Assembly: GCF_031846445.1 (NCBI RefSeq)
Contig: NZ_JAVRHR010000001.1
Span: forward strand, 1 to 64,000
DNA length: 64,000 bases
Reading direction: 5' to 3'
Origin: Croceitalea rosinachiae
GTDB lineage: Bacteria > Bacteroidota > Bacteroidia > Flavobacteriales > Flavobacteriaceae
The notes under the pieces are model-generated. The model searched no databases. It was not told the DNA's origin and worked only from the letters and a program-made list of their open reading frames with translations. This document shows positions 8,931-17,396 of this stretch, piece by piece; position 1 is the first letter of the stretch; each line of letters opens with the position of its first letter. Both the position numbers and the translations under genes were made by a program.

Positions 8931-9694
8931 TGTCAAAAGTTTTTAAATATTTTCTCAATTTAATACCTCGCCCTTGGCTTATCAAGTTAAGTTATTGGGT
9001 AAGACCCTTTTTGGCATTGTACCTAAAAGGATCAACTCATGAAGATCCAATAGATGGAAAAGGTTTTCGGAAGTTTCTCCCCTATGGCTATGAAAATCCA
9101 AGAGAGGGGGTTTTATCCCCATCGACGCTTTCTTTGGAAAGACATAGGCTGCTATGGATTTATCTAAAAAATGAAACCAATTTTTTTAAGGATAAACTCA
9201 AGGTATTACACTTTGCACCTGAGCAAGCCTTTCACAAACGATTTCGGAAACAGGAAAACTTAGAATATCTAACAACTGATTTAAACTCACCTTTGGCAGA
9301 TGTAAAAGCTGACATCTGTAGTCTTCCATTTGAAGATGCTTCTTTTGATGTCATTTTATGCAACCACGTACTGGAACATATTGAAGACGACACAAAGGCA
9401 ATGCAAGAGTTGCATCGCATATTAAAACCCAATGGATGGGGCATATTTCAAATTCCACAGGATTTAAAACGTGCTACTACTTTTGAAGATGATAGCATAA
9501 CTGACAAAAAAGAAAGAGCCAAAATTTTTGGACAATATGATCATGTTCGAGTCTATGGGCGAGATTATTTCGATAAACTGAGGAGTATTGGTTTTAAGGT
9601 AGAAGAAGTGGATTATACCAATGAACTCAAACTAACTGACGTTGAAAAATATCGATTGGCCAAAGGGGAAATTATCCCTGTAGTTCGTAAATAG
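8927..9694 (+). CDS. Class I SAM-dependent methyltransferase
   Basis: A 255-residue protein of the Methyltransf_11 type. After an N-terminal segment with a hydrophobic stretch (LIKLSYWVRPFLALYLKG), the Rossmann-like core has a motif I variant (KVLHFAPEQAF), an acidic loop (LTTDLNSP), the post-I element ADICSLPFEDASFDVILCNHVLEHI and FQIPQD. A weak glycine motif I (HFAPE in place of GxGxG) is usual for this subgroup. The substrate is unknown. It starts inside the map stop codon, and its own stop lies one base from the convergent apbE stop. Confidence 0.8.
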   Translation: MMSKVFKYFLNLIPRPWLIKLSYWVRPFLALYLKGSTHEDPIDGKGFRKFLPYGYENPREGVLSPSTLSLERHRLLWIYLKNETNFFKDKLKVLHFAPEQAFHKRFRKQENLEYLTTDLNSPLADVKADICSLPFEDASFDVILCNHVLEHIEDDTKAMQELHRILKPNGWGIFQIPQDLKRATTFEDDSITDKKERAKIFGQYDHVRVYGRDYFDKLRSIGFKVEEVDYTNELKLTDVEKYRLAKGEIIPVVRK

Positions 9695-9695
9695 C

Positions 9696-10700
9696 TTATT
9701 TTACCAAAACCTCTTCAAAACCTGGAGTAAGGAAGGTTTGAATACTATCTTTTTCACCTAAATAGACAATATAAGCTTCTAAATCTTTTTTACTTTCTAG
9801 TAAGCTTATAGAATTCTCTAAATCCATTGCCATAAAAGCTGTTGCATAGGCATCAGCAGTCGCACAATCAGCTGCCACAACACTTGCTGCCAATACTTTC
9901 GAATTTTTGGTATACCCTGTTAAAGGATTAATGGTATGCACATATTTGGCTCCTGTTTCTAGGTCAATTCGAAACTTTCTATAATTACCTGAGGAGGCTA
10001 ATGCCCTATCTTTTAAATTTATTATCGCAGCGACTCCCCTATTCATCATATCATTTGGGCTATCAATACCGACTGTCCATTCTTTTTTAGAAACTGTATT
10101 CATGCCTTTTGCTAGAACCTCACCTCCTACTTCGACCAAATAATTTTCAATTCCCTTTAATTGCAACATAGCACCTAAACGGTCAATAGCGTACCCTTTA
10201 GCAATAGCATTAAAGTCAAAACGAATATTAGGGTTCAGTTTTGAAATTGTACCATTTGTATTGAGACTTACTTTATCCCAACCAACATAATTCAATAAAC
10301 TGTCCAATTTTAAGCTATCCAACTCAAGCGGTTCTCCAGGACCAAAACCCCAAGCATTTGCCAAAACACCAATACTTGGATCAAAATAACCTTCAGAAGC
10401 TTTATAGACCTTGCTAGATAGTTCAAAAACTTCTTTGAACATTTGATCTACAATAACAGTTGAATCTCCATCATTTATTTTAGAGATGTCAGAATTGGGA
10501 ATATAAGTGGACATGGATAAATTCACCACTTGAAAAACAGAATCAATCTGCCGTTGAAAATCCAGTTCTTCATCACTTAAGTAAATAATGGAATAGGTAG
10601 TACCTAAAGCATTGCCAATATTCTGATTTTTAACCCATTGAGGTTTGGAGTTACAGCCCAATAACAAAACTCCTAAAGAAACTAAAACTAAATTCTTCAT
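9696..10700 (-). CDS. apbE: FAD:protein FMN transferase, lipoprotein
   Basis: A 334-residue periplasmic lipoprotein (lipobox LLLGC, Cys16) of the ApbE family. It transfers FMN from FAD to a threonine of target proteins in a Mg2+-dependent reaction. Family motifs seen are GTTYSIIY, FDPSIGVLANAWGFGP, DFNAIAKGYAID, VEVGGEV, ASSGNYRKF and HTINPLTG. Its place at the end of the nqr operon fits flavinylation of NqrB and NqrC, whose acceptor threonines are both encoded upstream. Confidence 0.95.
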   Translation of the reverse strand: MKNLVLVSLGVLLLGCNSKPQWVKNQNIGNALGTTYSIIYLSDEELDFQRQIDSVFQVVNLSMSTYIPNSDISKINDGDSTVIVDQMFKEVFELSSKVYKASEGYFDPSIGVLANAWGFGPGEPLELDSLKLDSLLNYVGWDKVSLNTNGTISKLNPNIRFDFNAIAKGYAIDRLGAMLQLKGIENYLVEVGGEVLAKGMNTVSKKEWTVGIDSPNDMMNRGVAAIINLKDRALASSGNYRKFRIDLETGAKYVHTINPLTGYTKNSKVLAASVVAADCATADAYATAFMAMDLENSISLLESKKDLEAYIVYLGEKDSIQTFLTPGFEEVLVK

Positions 10701-10713
10701 TTCTATTTATTAT

Positions 10714-11085
10714 CTACTTAATTTCAATCATACCTTCATAATCAACCAAATAGTCCTCATTTAAATAAACAGGAAGGTTATAGTCTTTAGCATTGACCAA
10801 ACCCACAGCGGCATAAAATGTTCGGGCATCAAATTTTAGGGCATGATCCCTCATTTTGTTCAAATCGGCTCTAAAGAAATCAATATCGCTAGGGTCACCA
10901 GGGTACTCGATACTTTTGACCACAACAAAGCTCATTTTCTTATGCTTAGTGCAAACGAACTGGGGATTCTTTTTAAGTTCACTATTAACAGCTAGAAACT
11001 CATATCCTTTTTCTTCAAGTTGTTTTCCAACAATATTCATTGCGAGATTGTGTAATTCTTGTTCCGTCAATTTACGCTGCGCCAT
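10714..11085 (-). CDS. Small conserved protein between nqrF and apbE
   Basis: A 123-residue soluble protein of unknown function. There is no signal peptide or membrane segment. The start (MAQRKLTEQELHNLAMNIVGKQLEEKGYEFL) is helical; the rest alternates short strands (KMSFVVVKSIEYPGD, TFYAAVGLVNA) and resembles a small nuclease-like or mixed alpha/beta fold, but no catalytic motif is clear. It has one cysteine (FVCTKH). It is co-directional with apbE (13 bases away) and lies just after the nqr terminator, so it may start a separate apbE transcript. Its position suggests a link to Na+-NQR maturation; this is inference only. Confidence 0.7.
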   Translation of the reverse strand: MAQRKLTEQELHNLAMNIVGKQLEEKGYEFLAVNSELKKNPQFVCTKHKKMSFVVVKSIEYPGDPSDIDFFRADLNKMRDHALKFDARTFYAAVGLVNAKDYNLPVYLNEDYLVDYEGMIEIK

Positions 11086-11091
11086 AATTAC

Positions 11092-11119
11092 AAAAAAGCC
11101 GATACAAATTGTATCGGCT
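11092..11119 (-). terminator. Intrinsic terminator after nqrF
   Basis: On the minus strand, AGCCGATAC, a 5-base loop, GTATCGGCT and then T6. The 9-bp perfect stem ends the nqr transcript just before the next gene's ATG at 11085. Confidence 0.8.
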
Positions 11120-11160
11120 CATATTTTAGGTTTCTGTTTTCACAAGAAAATGATTATTTC

Positions 11161-12468
11161 TTATCCGCCGAAATCATCGAATCTAATATGCTCATCAGGA
11201 ATTCCGAAGTCTTCGCCCATTTTCTGAACGGCTTTGTTCATTAATGGTGGTCCACAGAAATACAATTCAATATCTTCTGGAGATTCATGATGATTTAAAT
11301 AGTTATCTATTACGCAATTATGAATAAAACCAACGAAACCATCACCAGGTGCATCAATATTCTCTTTTACCTTCCAATTATCTTCTTCCATTGGTTCCGA
11401 AAGCGCCAAATAGAATTTAAAGTTTGGAAAATCTTTTTCCAATTGATAAAAGTGATCTAAATAGAATAACTCTCTTTTAGACCGACCGCCATACCAATAG
11501 GTTACTTTTCGGTTAGTTTTCAAAGTTTTGAACAAATGATACAAATGTGAACGCATTGGCGCCATACCTGCACCGCCACCAACATAAAGCATTTCAGACT
11601 CAGACTCATTGATAAAGAATTCACCATAAGGTCCTGAGATAATAACATCATCACCAGGTTTTAATCCAAAAATATAGGATGATGCCACCCCTGGGTTAAC
11701 ATCCATCCATCCATTTTTAGAACGATCCCATGGTGGGGTCGCAATACGAACGTTTAGCATAATCTCTCTTCCTTCAGCAGGGAAAGATGCCATGGAATAG
11801 GCTCTTTCAACCAATTCTGGGTTTTTCATTACCAAAGGCCAAAGATTAAATTTATCCCATTCTGCTTGAAATTTATCAGGTGTCTCATGTTCTTCAGGAT
11901 GTGCTGTAATATCCATATCTGCAAACTTCACCTCACATTGCGGAACTTCAATTTGAATATAACCACCCGCCTTGTAGCCCATATCTTCCGGAATTTCAAC
12001 TACGAATTCCTTAATAAAAGAAGCAACATTATAATTACGCACTACTTTTGCAGGCCACTTTTTAATACCAAATACCTCTTCAGGAATGGTAATGTCCATA
12101 TCTTGCTTGACCTTAACTTGACAAGCTAAACGCGCTCCATGCTGTAATTCTTTTCTTGAGAAATGCGGGGTCTCCGTAGGTAGTGCTTCTCCACCACCGG
12201 AAAGCACATGACACTCACATTGAATGCAAGTTCCACCACCACCACAGGCCGATGGCAAAAATACTTTTTGGTTACCAAGAGTGGACAATAATGTTCCGCC
12301 TGAGGCTACTTCTATCTTCTTTTCACCGTTAATCGTCAAAGTTACCGGACCGGAAGGTGAAAGTTTCTCTTTCGTAAATAACAACAGTGCCACCAAAAGC
12401 AATAACAAAATTAGAAATGCAACTACGGTAATTAATATGGTACCACCTGTGCTTGTAGCTAGAATCAT
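11161..12468 (-). CDS. nqrF: Na+-translocating NADH:quinone reductase subunit F
   Basis: A 435-residue electron-entry subunit that oxidises NADH with FAD and passes electrons to a plant-type [2Fe-2S] cluster. It has one N-terminal membrane helix (residues 11-30). The cluster cysteines are Cys74, Cys80, Cys83 and Cys115. FAD-binding (RAYSMASFP) and NADH-binding (MLYVGGGAGMAPMRSH) motifs follow, and the C-terminus ends IRFDDFGG. It is the last gene of the nqrA-F operon, followed by a strong terminator. Confidence 0.97.
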   Translation of the reverse strand: MILATSTGGTILITVVAFLILLLLLVALLLFTKEKLSPSGPVTLTINGEKKIEVASGGTLLSTLGNQKVFLPSACGGGGTCIQCECHVLSGGGEALPTETPHFSRKELQHGARLACQVKVKQDMDITIPEEVFGIKKWPAKVVRNYNVASFIKEFVVEIPEDMGYKAGGYIQIEVPQCEVKFADMDITAHPEEHETPDKFQAEWDKFNLWPLVMKNPELVERAYSMASFPAEGREIMLNVRIATPPWDRSKNGWMDVNPGVASSYIFGLKPGDDVIISGPYGEFFINESESEMLYVGGGAGMAPMRSHLYHLFKTLKTNRKVTYWYGGRSKRELFYLDHFYQLEKDFPNFKFYLALSEPMEEDNWKVKENIDAPGDGFVGFIHNCVIDNYLNHHESPEDIELYFCGPPLMNKAVQKMGEDFGIPDEHIRFDDFGG

Positions 12469-12470
12469 CT

Positions 12471-13211
12471 TTATTCGTTTATAACTTCGTTATAAGAGAC
12501 TGCTTTTTCATCTTCTTCAATCTCTTTTTTAATTTCTTTTTCTTCAATTTTCTCAGCAGTAATAGCTTCTTCTGTTTCTGGCGGTTCATTATCACCTGTC
12601 AACATACCACCAAAACTCTGAAAGCCTATACCCATCAAACCGGTAATAATAAAAGTAATCCCAAGACCTCTTAAAGGTGCTGGCACGTTTGAATACCTAA
12701 TTTTCTCACGAATAGCTGCAATAGCCAAAATGGCCAAAAACCATCCGATACCTGAACTAACCCCATAATTCAAAGCCAAACCTAAGGTCGGTATTTCACG
12801 TGCTTGCATAAATAGAGACCCACCTAAAATAGCACAGTTCACCGCAATTAGGGGTAAGAAAATACCTAATGAATTATACAAGGATGGCGAAAATTTTTCG
12901 ACTACAATCTCAACTAATTGTACCATGGTAGCAATCGTTGCAATAAATAGAATGAACGATAAAAAGCTAAGGTTATAATCGGCATACTCAGGGCCTAACC
13001 ATGCTAATGCCCCATCACGAAGCAAATACTGATCTAACAACCAATTCAAAGGCACTGTTACAGCTAATACAAAGATTACTGCCGCTCCTAAACCAACTGC
13101 CGTCGCTACTTTTTTAGAAACCGCTAAATAAGAACACATTCCTAAGAATACGGCAAACACCATGTTATCTATAAAAATGGATTTAAAAAATAATTCTAAA
13201 TGCTCTAACAT
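12471..13211 (-). CDS. nqrE: Na+-NQR subunit E with long charged C-terminal tail
   Basis: A 246-residue membrane subunit with six predicted helices. Conserved features are MVFAVFLGMCSYLAVSKK at the N-terminus and VNCAILGGSLFM in the middle; the cysteines of such segments coordinate an iron centre between NqrD and NqrE. Typical NqrE is about 200 residues. Here about 40 extra residues, mainly Glu, Lys and Ile (EEAITAEKIEEKEIKK), follow the last helix, and their role is unknown. It sits two bases upstream of nqrF. Confidence 0.96.
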   Translation of the reverse strand: MLEHLELFFKSIFIDNMVFAVFLGMCSYLAVSKKVATAVGLGAAVIFVLAVTVPLNWLLDQYLLRDGALAWLGPEYADYNLSFLSFILFIATIATMVQLVEIVVEKFSPSLYNSLGIFLPLIAVNCAILGGSLFMQAREIPTLGLALNYGVSSGIGWFLAILAIAAIREKIRYSNVPAPLRGLGITFIITGLMGIGFQSFGGMLTGDNEPPETEEAITAEKIEEKEIKKEIEEDEKAVSYNEVINE

Positions 13212-13221
13212 AATCTTTTAT

Positions 13222-13869
13222 TTATGCTTCTTCAATTAATGCTTTGTTTCTAGAACGCTGAATCCAAATGATAATACCCACTACAATAAGTGCAGCTGGC
13301 GGTATTATCATAAAACCATTGTTTTCATACCCTATGGAATATAGTCCTGTTTTTGTAATTGGGTCTCCTAAGACCGGTATCCCAAATAAAGTCCCTGATC
13401 CCAATAACTCTCTGAAGAATCCTACGATAACTAAAATCACACCATAACCTAACGCATTACCAATGCCATCTAAGAACGATTTCCATGGTCCATTACCCAG
13501 TGCAAAAGCCTCGAAGCGACCCATAATGATACAATTTGTAATTATTAGTCCAATAAATGCTCCTAGAGTTTTGCTTAATTCGTAAGCAAAAGCCTTAAGA
13601 ACCTGATCTACGATAATAACTAGGGTCGCAACAACAATCAACTGAACAATAATCCTAACTTTCGATGGTATTATATTTCGCATTAACGAAATAACTACAT
13701 TTCCCACCCCTAAAACAAAAATTACAGAAATAGCCATTACCAAAGAAGCCTCTAATTCAGCAGTAATAGCTAATGCTGAGCAAATTCCTAAAACCTGAAT
13801 GGTAATAGGGTTATTATCTGCTAATGGATCTAAAATTAAGTTTGCATCTTTTTTTGAAAGTAGCGCCAT
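13222..13869 (-). CDS. nqrD: Na+-NQR subunit D
   Basis: A 215-residue, six-helix membrane subunit, homologous to NqrE and arranged as its inverted partner. The segments VLGICSALAIT and LIITNCIIMGR carry the cysteines known to hold the intramembrane iron centre. The length is normal. It lies one base downstream of nqrC and ten bases upstream of nqrE. Confidence 0.96.
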   Translation of the reverse strand: MALLSKKDANLILDPLADNNPITIQVLGICSALAITAELEASLVMAISVIFVLGVGNVVISLMRNIIPSKVRIIVQLIVVATLVIIVDQVLKAFAYELSKTLGAFIGLIITNCIIMGRFEAFALGNGPWKSFLDGIGNALGYGVILVIVGFFRELLGSGTLFGIPVLGDPITKTGLYSIGYENNGFMIIPPAALIVVGIIIWIQRSRNKALIEEA

Positions 13870-13870
13870 A

Positions 13871-14620
13871 TTAATTCGTTCTAATCGTTTCTAAATAAGG
13901 TTTATAAATCTTCAAAGTTTCTTTAATCATGGCTGTAACCCCATTTCCTGTAATAGTAGCACCAGCAATGGCATCTACTTCGTTATCAATTTTATCATTA
14001 TTCAATGGATCGCCATTTCCCTTAACCACGTTAATACCAGAAAGAGAATTTCCTTTCAACAATGACTCCCCAGAAAAGTCATCCATAAAAAAGCGCATCT
14101 TAATGTTAGCCCCAAGGCCTGCCGTCTCTCCCTTATGGTCAAAATATACCCCTTGAACTACCATGTTTTCATCTAGGGAAAGATACCCCCAAATAGCATC
14201 CCAAAGTCCTTTGCCGTACATCGGTACTATATAGAATTTCTTTGAATCTTTTTCACCAATAAATAATGGAAGCTTCGCTTCCTCCCCTTTCTTTAAGGCA
14301 TTCAACTGCCTTTTTAAATCAATCAAGTAAGCCTCTTCTTGGGCTTGAGCATCACCATCTACAATTACCAACTGTTCAGTAATGTATTTTGAAAACTCAT
14401 TTTCTACTTCATTTGTTGGAATAAAGCTTACGTCTCCTTCTCCTTCATTTCGATTTACCCCCATTGCATATAAGATGTTTTGCTGCTTTGCAAAACGCTC
14501 ATTTTCATCAATCTGCGGTCTAAGTCCAGACGCTAGAAATGCCAAAATTGTACCAACAACTACAACCATTATTATTGCAAAAATGACTGTATATGAGTTC
14601 TTTTCTGTATTAATTGCCAT
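13871..14620 (-). CDS. nqrC: Na+-NQR subunit C, covalent FMN carrier
   Basis: A 249-residue subunit with one N-terminal membrane helix and a large periplasmic FMN-binding domain. The flavinylation motif is DAIAGATITGNGV, with Thr224 the expected FMN acceptor (modified by the ApbE encoded downstream). GLWDAIWGYLSLD and KGETAGLGANI are the other conserved blocks. It lies one base from both neighbours in the operon. Confidence 0.96.
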   Translation of the reverse strand: MAINTEKNSYTVIFAIIMVVVVGTILAFLASGLRPQIDENERFAKQQNILYAMGVNRNEGEGDVSFIPTNEVENEFSKYITEQLVIVDGDAQAQEEAYLIDLKRQLNALKKGEEAKLPLFIGEKDSKKFYIVPMYGKGLWDAIWGYLSLDENMVVQGVYFDHKGETAGLGANIKMRFFMDDFSGESLLKGNSLSGINVVKGNGDPLNNDKIDNEVDAIAGATITGNGVTAMIKETLKIYKPYLETIRTN

Positions 14621-14621
14621 A

Positions 14622-15890
14622 CTAAACAGTTTCTACTTTAAGTTCTTCTGCCTTACCATCACTTGGCTTTGGCAAGATTGTTGCATTTTTTAATCGTTTC
14701 ATTCTTTTTTTGATGTTTCCTTGAACCACGTAATGATCAATGGTCGGAGCAAAAACGTTCATCAATAAAATGGCCAAGAAAACTCCTTCTGGATACCCTG
14801 GGTTAAAAACTCGAATCATTACCGAAAGAAACCCTATTAAAAACCCATAAATCCATTTTCCTTTATTGGTCTGTGAGCCCGTTACGGGATCTGTGGCCAT
14901 GTAGACGATTCCAAAGGCCAGACCACCAACAAGTAAATGTTGCCAGAACTCGAACTGCATCAATCCATAAAATTTGCTATATGAAGGAATCCATCCAGCA
15001 TCCACAATACCGTTAAAAATCAACCCCATGGCCAGAGAACCCAATACAGCACTTACCATAATTCTCCAACTGGCAATCTTGGTGAAAATCAAAAATAAAG
15101 CTCCTAGAAGGATTAAGAATGTAGATGTTTCTCCAACCGAACCGGGAATGAATCCAAAAAACATATCAGATAATGAATAAGAGAACTCACTAGTATTTCC
15201 TTGAGCTAAATACCCTAAAACAGTTTCTCCAGATATGGCATCCGTAGAACCTGCTTGGGTAACTCCTTCTTTTGCACCATGAACCCAAACCTTATCACCA
15301 CTCATCCAAGTAGGATAAGCAAAGAATAAGAATGCTCTAATCGTCAGTGCTGGGTTCAAAATATTCATTCCTGTACCCCCAAAAACCTCTTTGCCAATTA
15401 CCACACCAAAAGCCACAGCAACAGCCAACATCCAAAGTGGCGTATCGACAGGAACAATCAGTGGCACTAACATACCTGTTACCAAATAGCCCTCTTCAAC
15501 TTCATGACCTTTGATTACTGCAAAAATAAACTCTATTAAAAGTCCTACACCATAAGAAACAATCACTAAAGGCAGTACTGTTATAGCTCCCAACCAAAAA
15601 TTATCCCATGTAATAAAATGTTCCATAACCGAGAAATCTACAGGAAAGCCATTTATGGCAGAATAATGCTGATAACCTGCATTAAAGATTCCGAATAGTA
15701 AACAAGGAACCAAAGCCATGATGACCGTGTTCATTGTTCTCTTTAAATCATCTACTGCCCTAACATGGCTACCTGAGTGGGTAGTTTCATTTGGAGAGTA
15801 TAAAAAAGTATGAATAGCATTAAAGGCAGGAGCCATCTTTTTGCCCTGATACTTCAATTTAAGTTGGTGTAATTTTTCTTTCATGCCCAT
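14622..15890 (-). CDS. nqrB: Na+-NQR subunit B
   Basis: A 422-residue polytopic subunit with about ten helices that carries covalent FMN, riboflavin and the quinone and sodium sites. The FMN acceptor should be Thr223 in DAISGETVLG. Here the motif is SGET, where Vibrio has SGAT, so a glutamate replaces alanine next to the acceptor; I do not know how common this is in Bacteroidota. Other conserved segments are GKEVFGGTGMNILNPAL and YMATDPVTGS. Two methionine codons (residues 1 and 3) could start it. Confidence 0.96.
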   Translation of the reverse strand: MGMKEKLHQLKLKYQGKKMAPAFNAIHTFLYSPNETTHSGSHVRAVDDLKRTMNTVIMALVPCLLFGIFNAGYQHYSAINGFPVDFSVMEHFITWDNFWLGAITVLPLVIVSYGVGLLIEFIFAVIKGHEVEEGYLVTGMLVPLIVPVDTPLWMLAVAVAFGVVIGKEVFGGTGMNILNPALTIRAFLFFAYPTWMSGDKVWVHGAKEGVTQAGSTDAISGETVLGYLAQGNTSEFSYSLSDMFFGFIPGSVGETSTFLILLGALFLIFTKIASWRIMVSAVLGSLAMGLIFNGIVDAGWIPSYSKFYGLMQFEFWQHLLVGGLAFGIVYMATDPVTGSQTNKGKWIYGFLIGFLSVMIRVFNPGYPEGVFLAILLMNVFAPTIDHYVVQGNIKKRMKRLKNATILPKPSDGKAEELKVETV

Positions 15891-15892
15891 TT

Positions 15893-17245
15893 TTATCCTA
15901 TTTCTTGGTACATTAAATCAAGCCCTTCTCTAATAATTTGCTGGTGGGGCTGCTTTGAAATGCATATAAATTCAGTCAACGCAAAATCTTCAGGAGCTAC
16001 TTCGTACATTCCTAATTGCTCCATTTCGTCTAAATCTTTAACCATACACGCTTTTAGAAGTTGCAATGGGTAAATGTCTAACGGAAAAACCTCTTCATAT
16101 TTACCAGTCACCACAAAAGCTCTGTGCTCTCCATTGGTATTCGTGTCTAAATCGTATTTCTTTTTCTTGTTCAACCATGAAAAAGTTAACGCCCTGGTTG
16201 AAGAAATCTTATTGAAAACTGGTTTGTTCCATCCAAAAAGCTCGTAGTCATCGCCTTCGGGAATTGCAGTAACCGTATTGTTATAAAAACCTAAATATCC
16301 ATCAGGACTCACTTTAGAACCCGTTAGAACATCGCCATTTATCAATCTGAAATTATCCCCGTTTACGCCACTGGCATATAAAAAAGTAGAAACCTCAGCC
16401 CCTATTTTAGTAGTATAATACTTCGGGGCTTTTACAGAAGAACCAGCCAATGCAATGGTTCGTTCAGCATTAAACTTACCAGTTAGCAAAAATTCCCCTA
16501 TAATGACCAAATCTTGAGGAGAAACAGTCCAAACTACCTCGCCCTTATTAATTGGGTCTATTTTATTGATTTGTGTACCGACCAATCCAGCAGGGTGCGG
16601 TCCAGAAACCTTGTGTATAGCAATATCATTAATATTTGCAAATGGAGAACTTGCACTATTCCCTACAGAAACATGAACTTTGCCTGGGGTCATTTTACTT
16701 AAAGCTGTAATTGCTGCTTGCAATTCTGCTTCTTTTCCACTTAAAATATAATCAGTATCAGCTGCTAAGGGAGCCGTAGTGCAACCTGATATAAAAATTG
16801 ATTTCGGTGTTGCATCTGGGTTAGCTACAATATCATAAGGTCTTTGTTTAATAAAAGGCCAACAACCAGATTGCAGTAATGCCGACTTAACTGATTCTGC
16901 ATCTGCAGCATCTAATTCAGCTGTTTTTGAAGAATGAAATACTTGTTCTTTATCGGCCAAGATCTTAACGGTCAAAATGCGTCTTCTAGCACCTCTGACA
17001 ATCTCAACGACTTCACCACTAACTGGTGAAACAAATTTCATTTCTTCAATATTCTTATTGTAAAATAGGGGCTCTCCGGCCTTGACTTCCGCACCTTCTT
17101 TCACCAACATCTTGGGTGTGATTCCGTGAAAATCATTTAGGTTTAACGCATAAACGTTACTTAAAACGGCTTTGGAGGTAGTCTGTTCAGCAGCCCCGAC
17201 AAGGTTGATGTTTAACCCTTTCTTAATTCGGATGTCTTTAGACAT
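15893..17245 (-). CDS. nqrA: Na+-NQR subunit A
   Basis: A 450-residue cytosolic subunit, first gene of the nqr operon. The N-terminal RIKKGLNINLVG and the following lipoyl-like segment (GAEVKAGEPLFY, VSPVSGEVVEI) resemble the quinone-reductase family fold. HKVSGPHPAGLVGTQI is a strongly conserved NqrA block. NqrA has no cofactor of its own and is linked to quinone binding with NqrB. A promoter with good Bacteroidota elements lies upstream at 17280-17311. Confidence 0.96.
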   Translation of the reverse strand: MSKDIRIKKGLNINLVGAAEQTTSKAVLSNVYALNLNDFHGITPKMLVKEGAEVKAGEPLFYNKNIEEMKFVSPVSGEVVEIVRGARRRILTVKILADKEQVFHSSKTAELDAADAESVKSALLQSGCWPFIKQRPYDIVANPDATPKSIFISGCTTAPLAADTDYILSGKEAELQAAITALSKMTPGKVHVSVGNSASSPFANINDIAIHKVSGPHPAGLVGTQINKIDPINKGEVVWTVSPQDLVIIGEFLLTGKFNAERTIALAGSSVKAPKYYTTKIGAEVSTFLYASGVNGDNFRLINGDVLTGSKVSPDGYLGFYNNTVTAIPEGDDYELFGWNKPVFNKISSTRALTFSWLNKKKKYDLDTNTNGEHRAFVVTGKYEEVFPLDIYPLQLLKACMVKDLDEMEQLGMYEVAPEDFALTEFICISKQPHQQIIREGLDLMYQEIG

Positions 17246-17279
17246 ATTAGTGTAGACCTTTCGTTAACAAAATTGCAAG

Positions 17280-17311
17280 CAAATTTACTACTTAAACAAT
17301 AAAAAATACAA
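17280..17311 (-). promoter_or_regulatory. Putative promoter of the nqr operon
   Basis: On the minus strand: TTG at 17311-17309, 21 bases, then TAAATTTG at 17287-17280. Both elements and the spacing match the Bacteroidota consensus. The leader to nqrA would be about 30 bases. Confidence 0.6.
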
Positions 17312-17348
17312 TTATTGTCTAGAAATTTGGGATTACAACGAGCTTAAT

Positions 17349-17377
17349 TTGTTGGGCACGCTTTTTGTTTACCTTTA
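17349..17377 (+). promoter_or_regulatory. Putative promoter of the DUF5103 gene
   Basis: TTG at 17349-17351, 18 bases, TACCTTTA at 17370-17377; the last base differs from TAnnTTTG. It is divergent from the nqr promoter in the same 150-base gap. Confidence 0.45.
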
Positions 17378-17396
17378 CCCCAAAAATTGCCAATAA

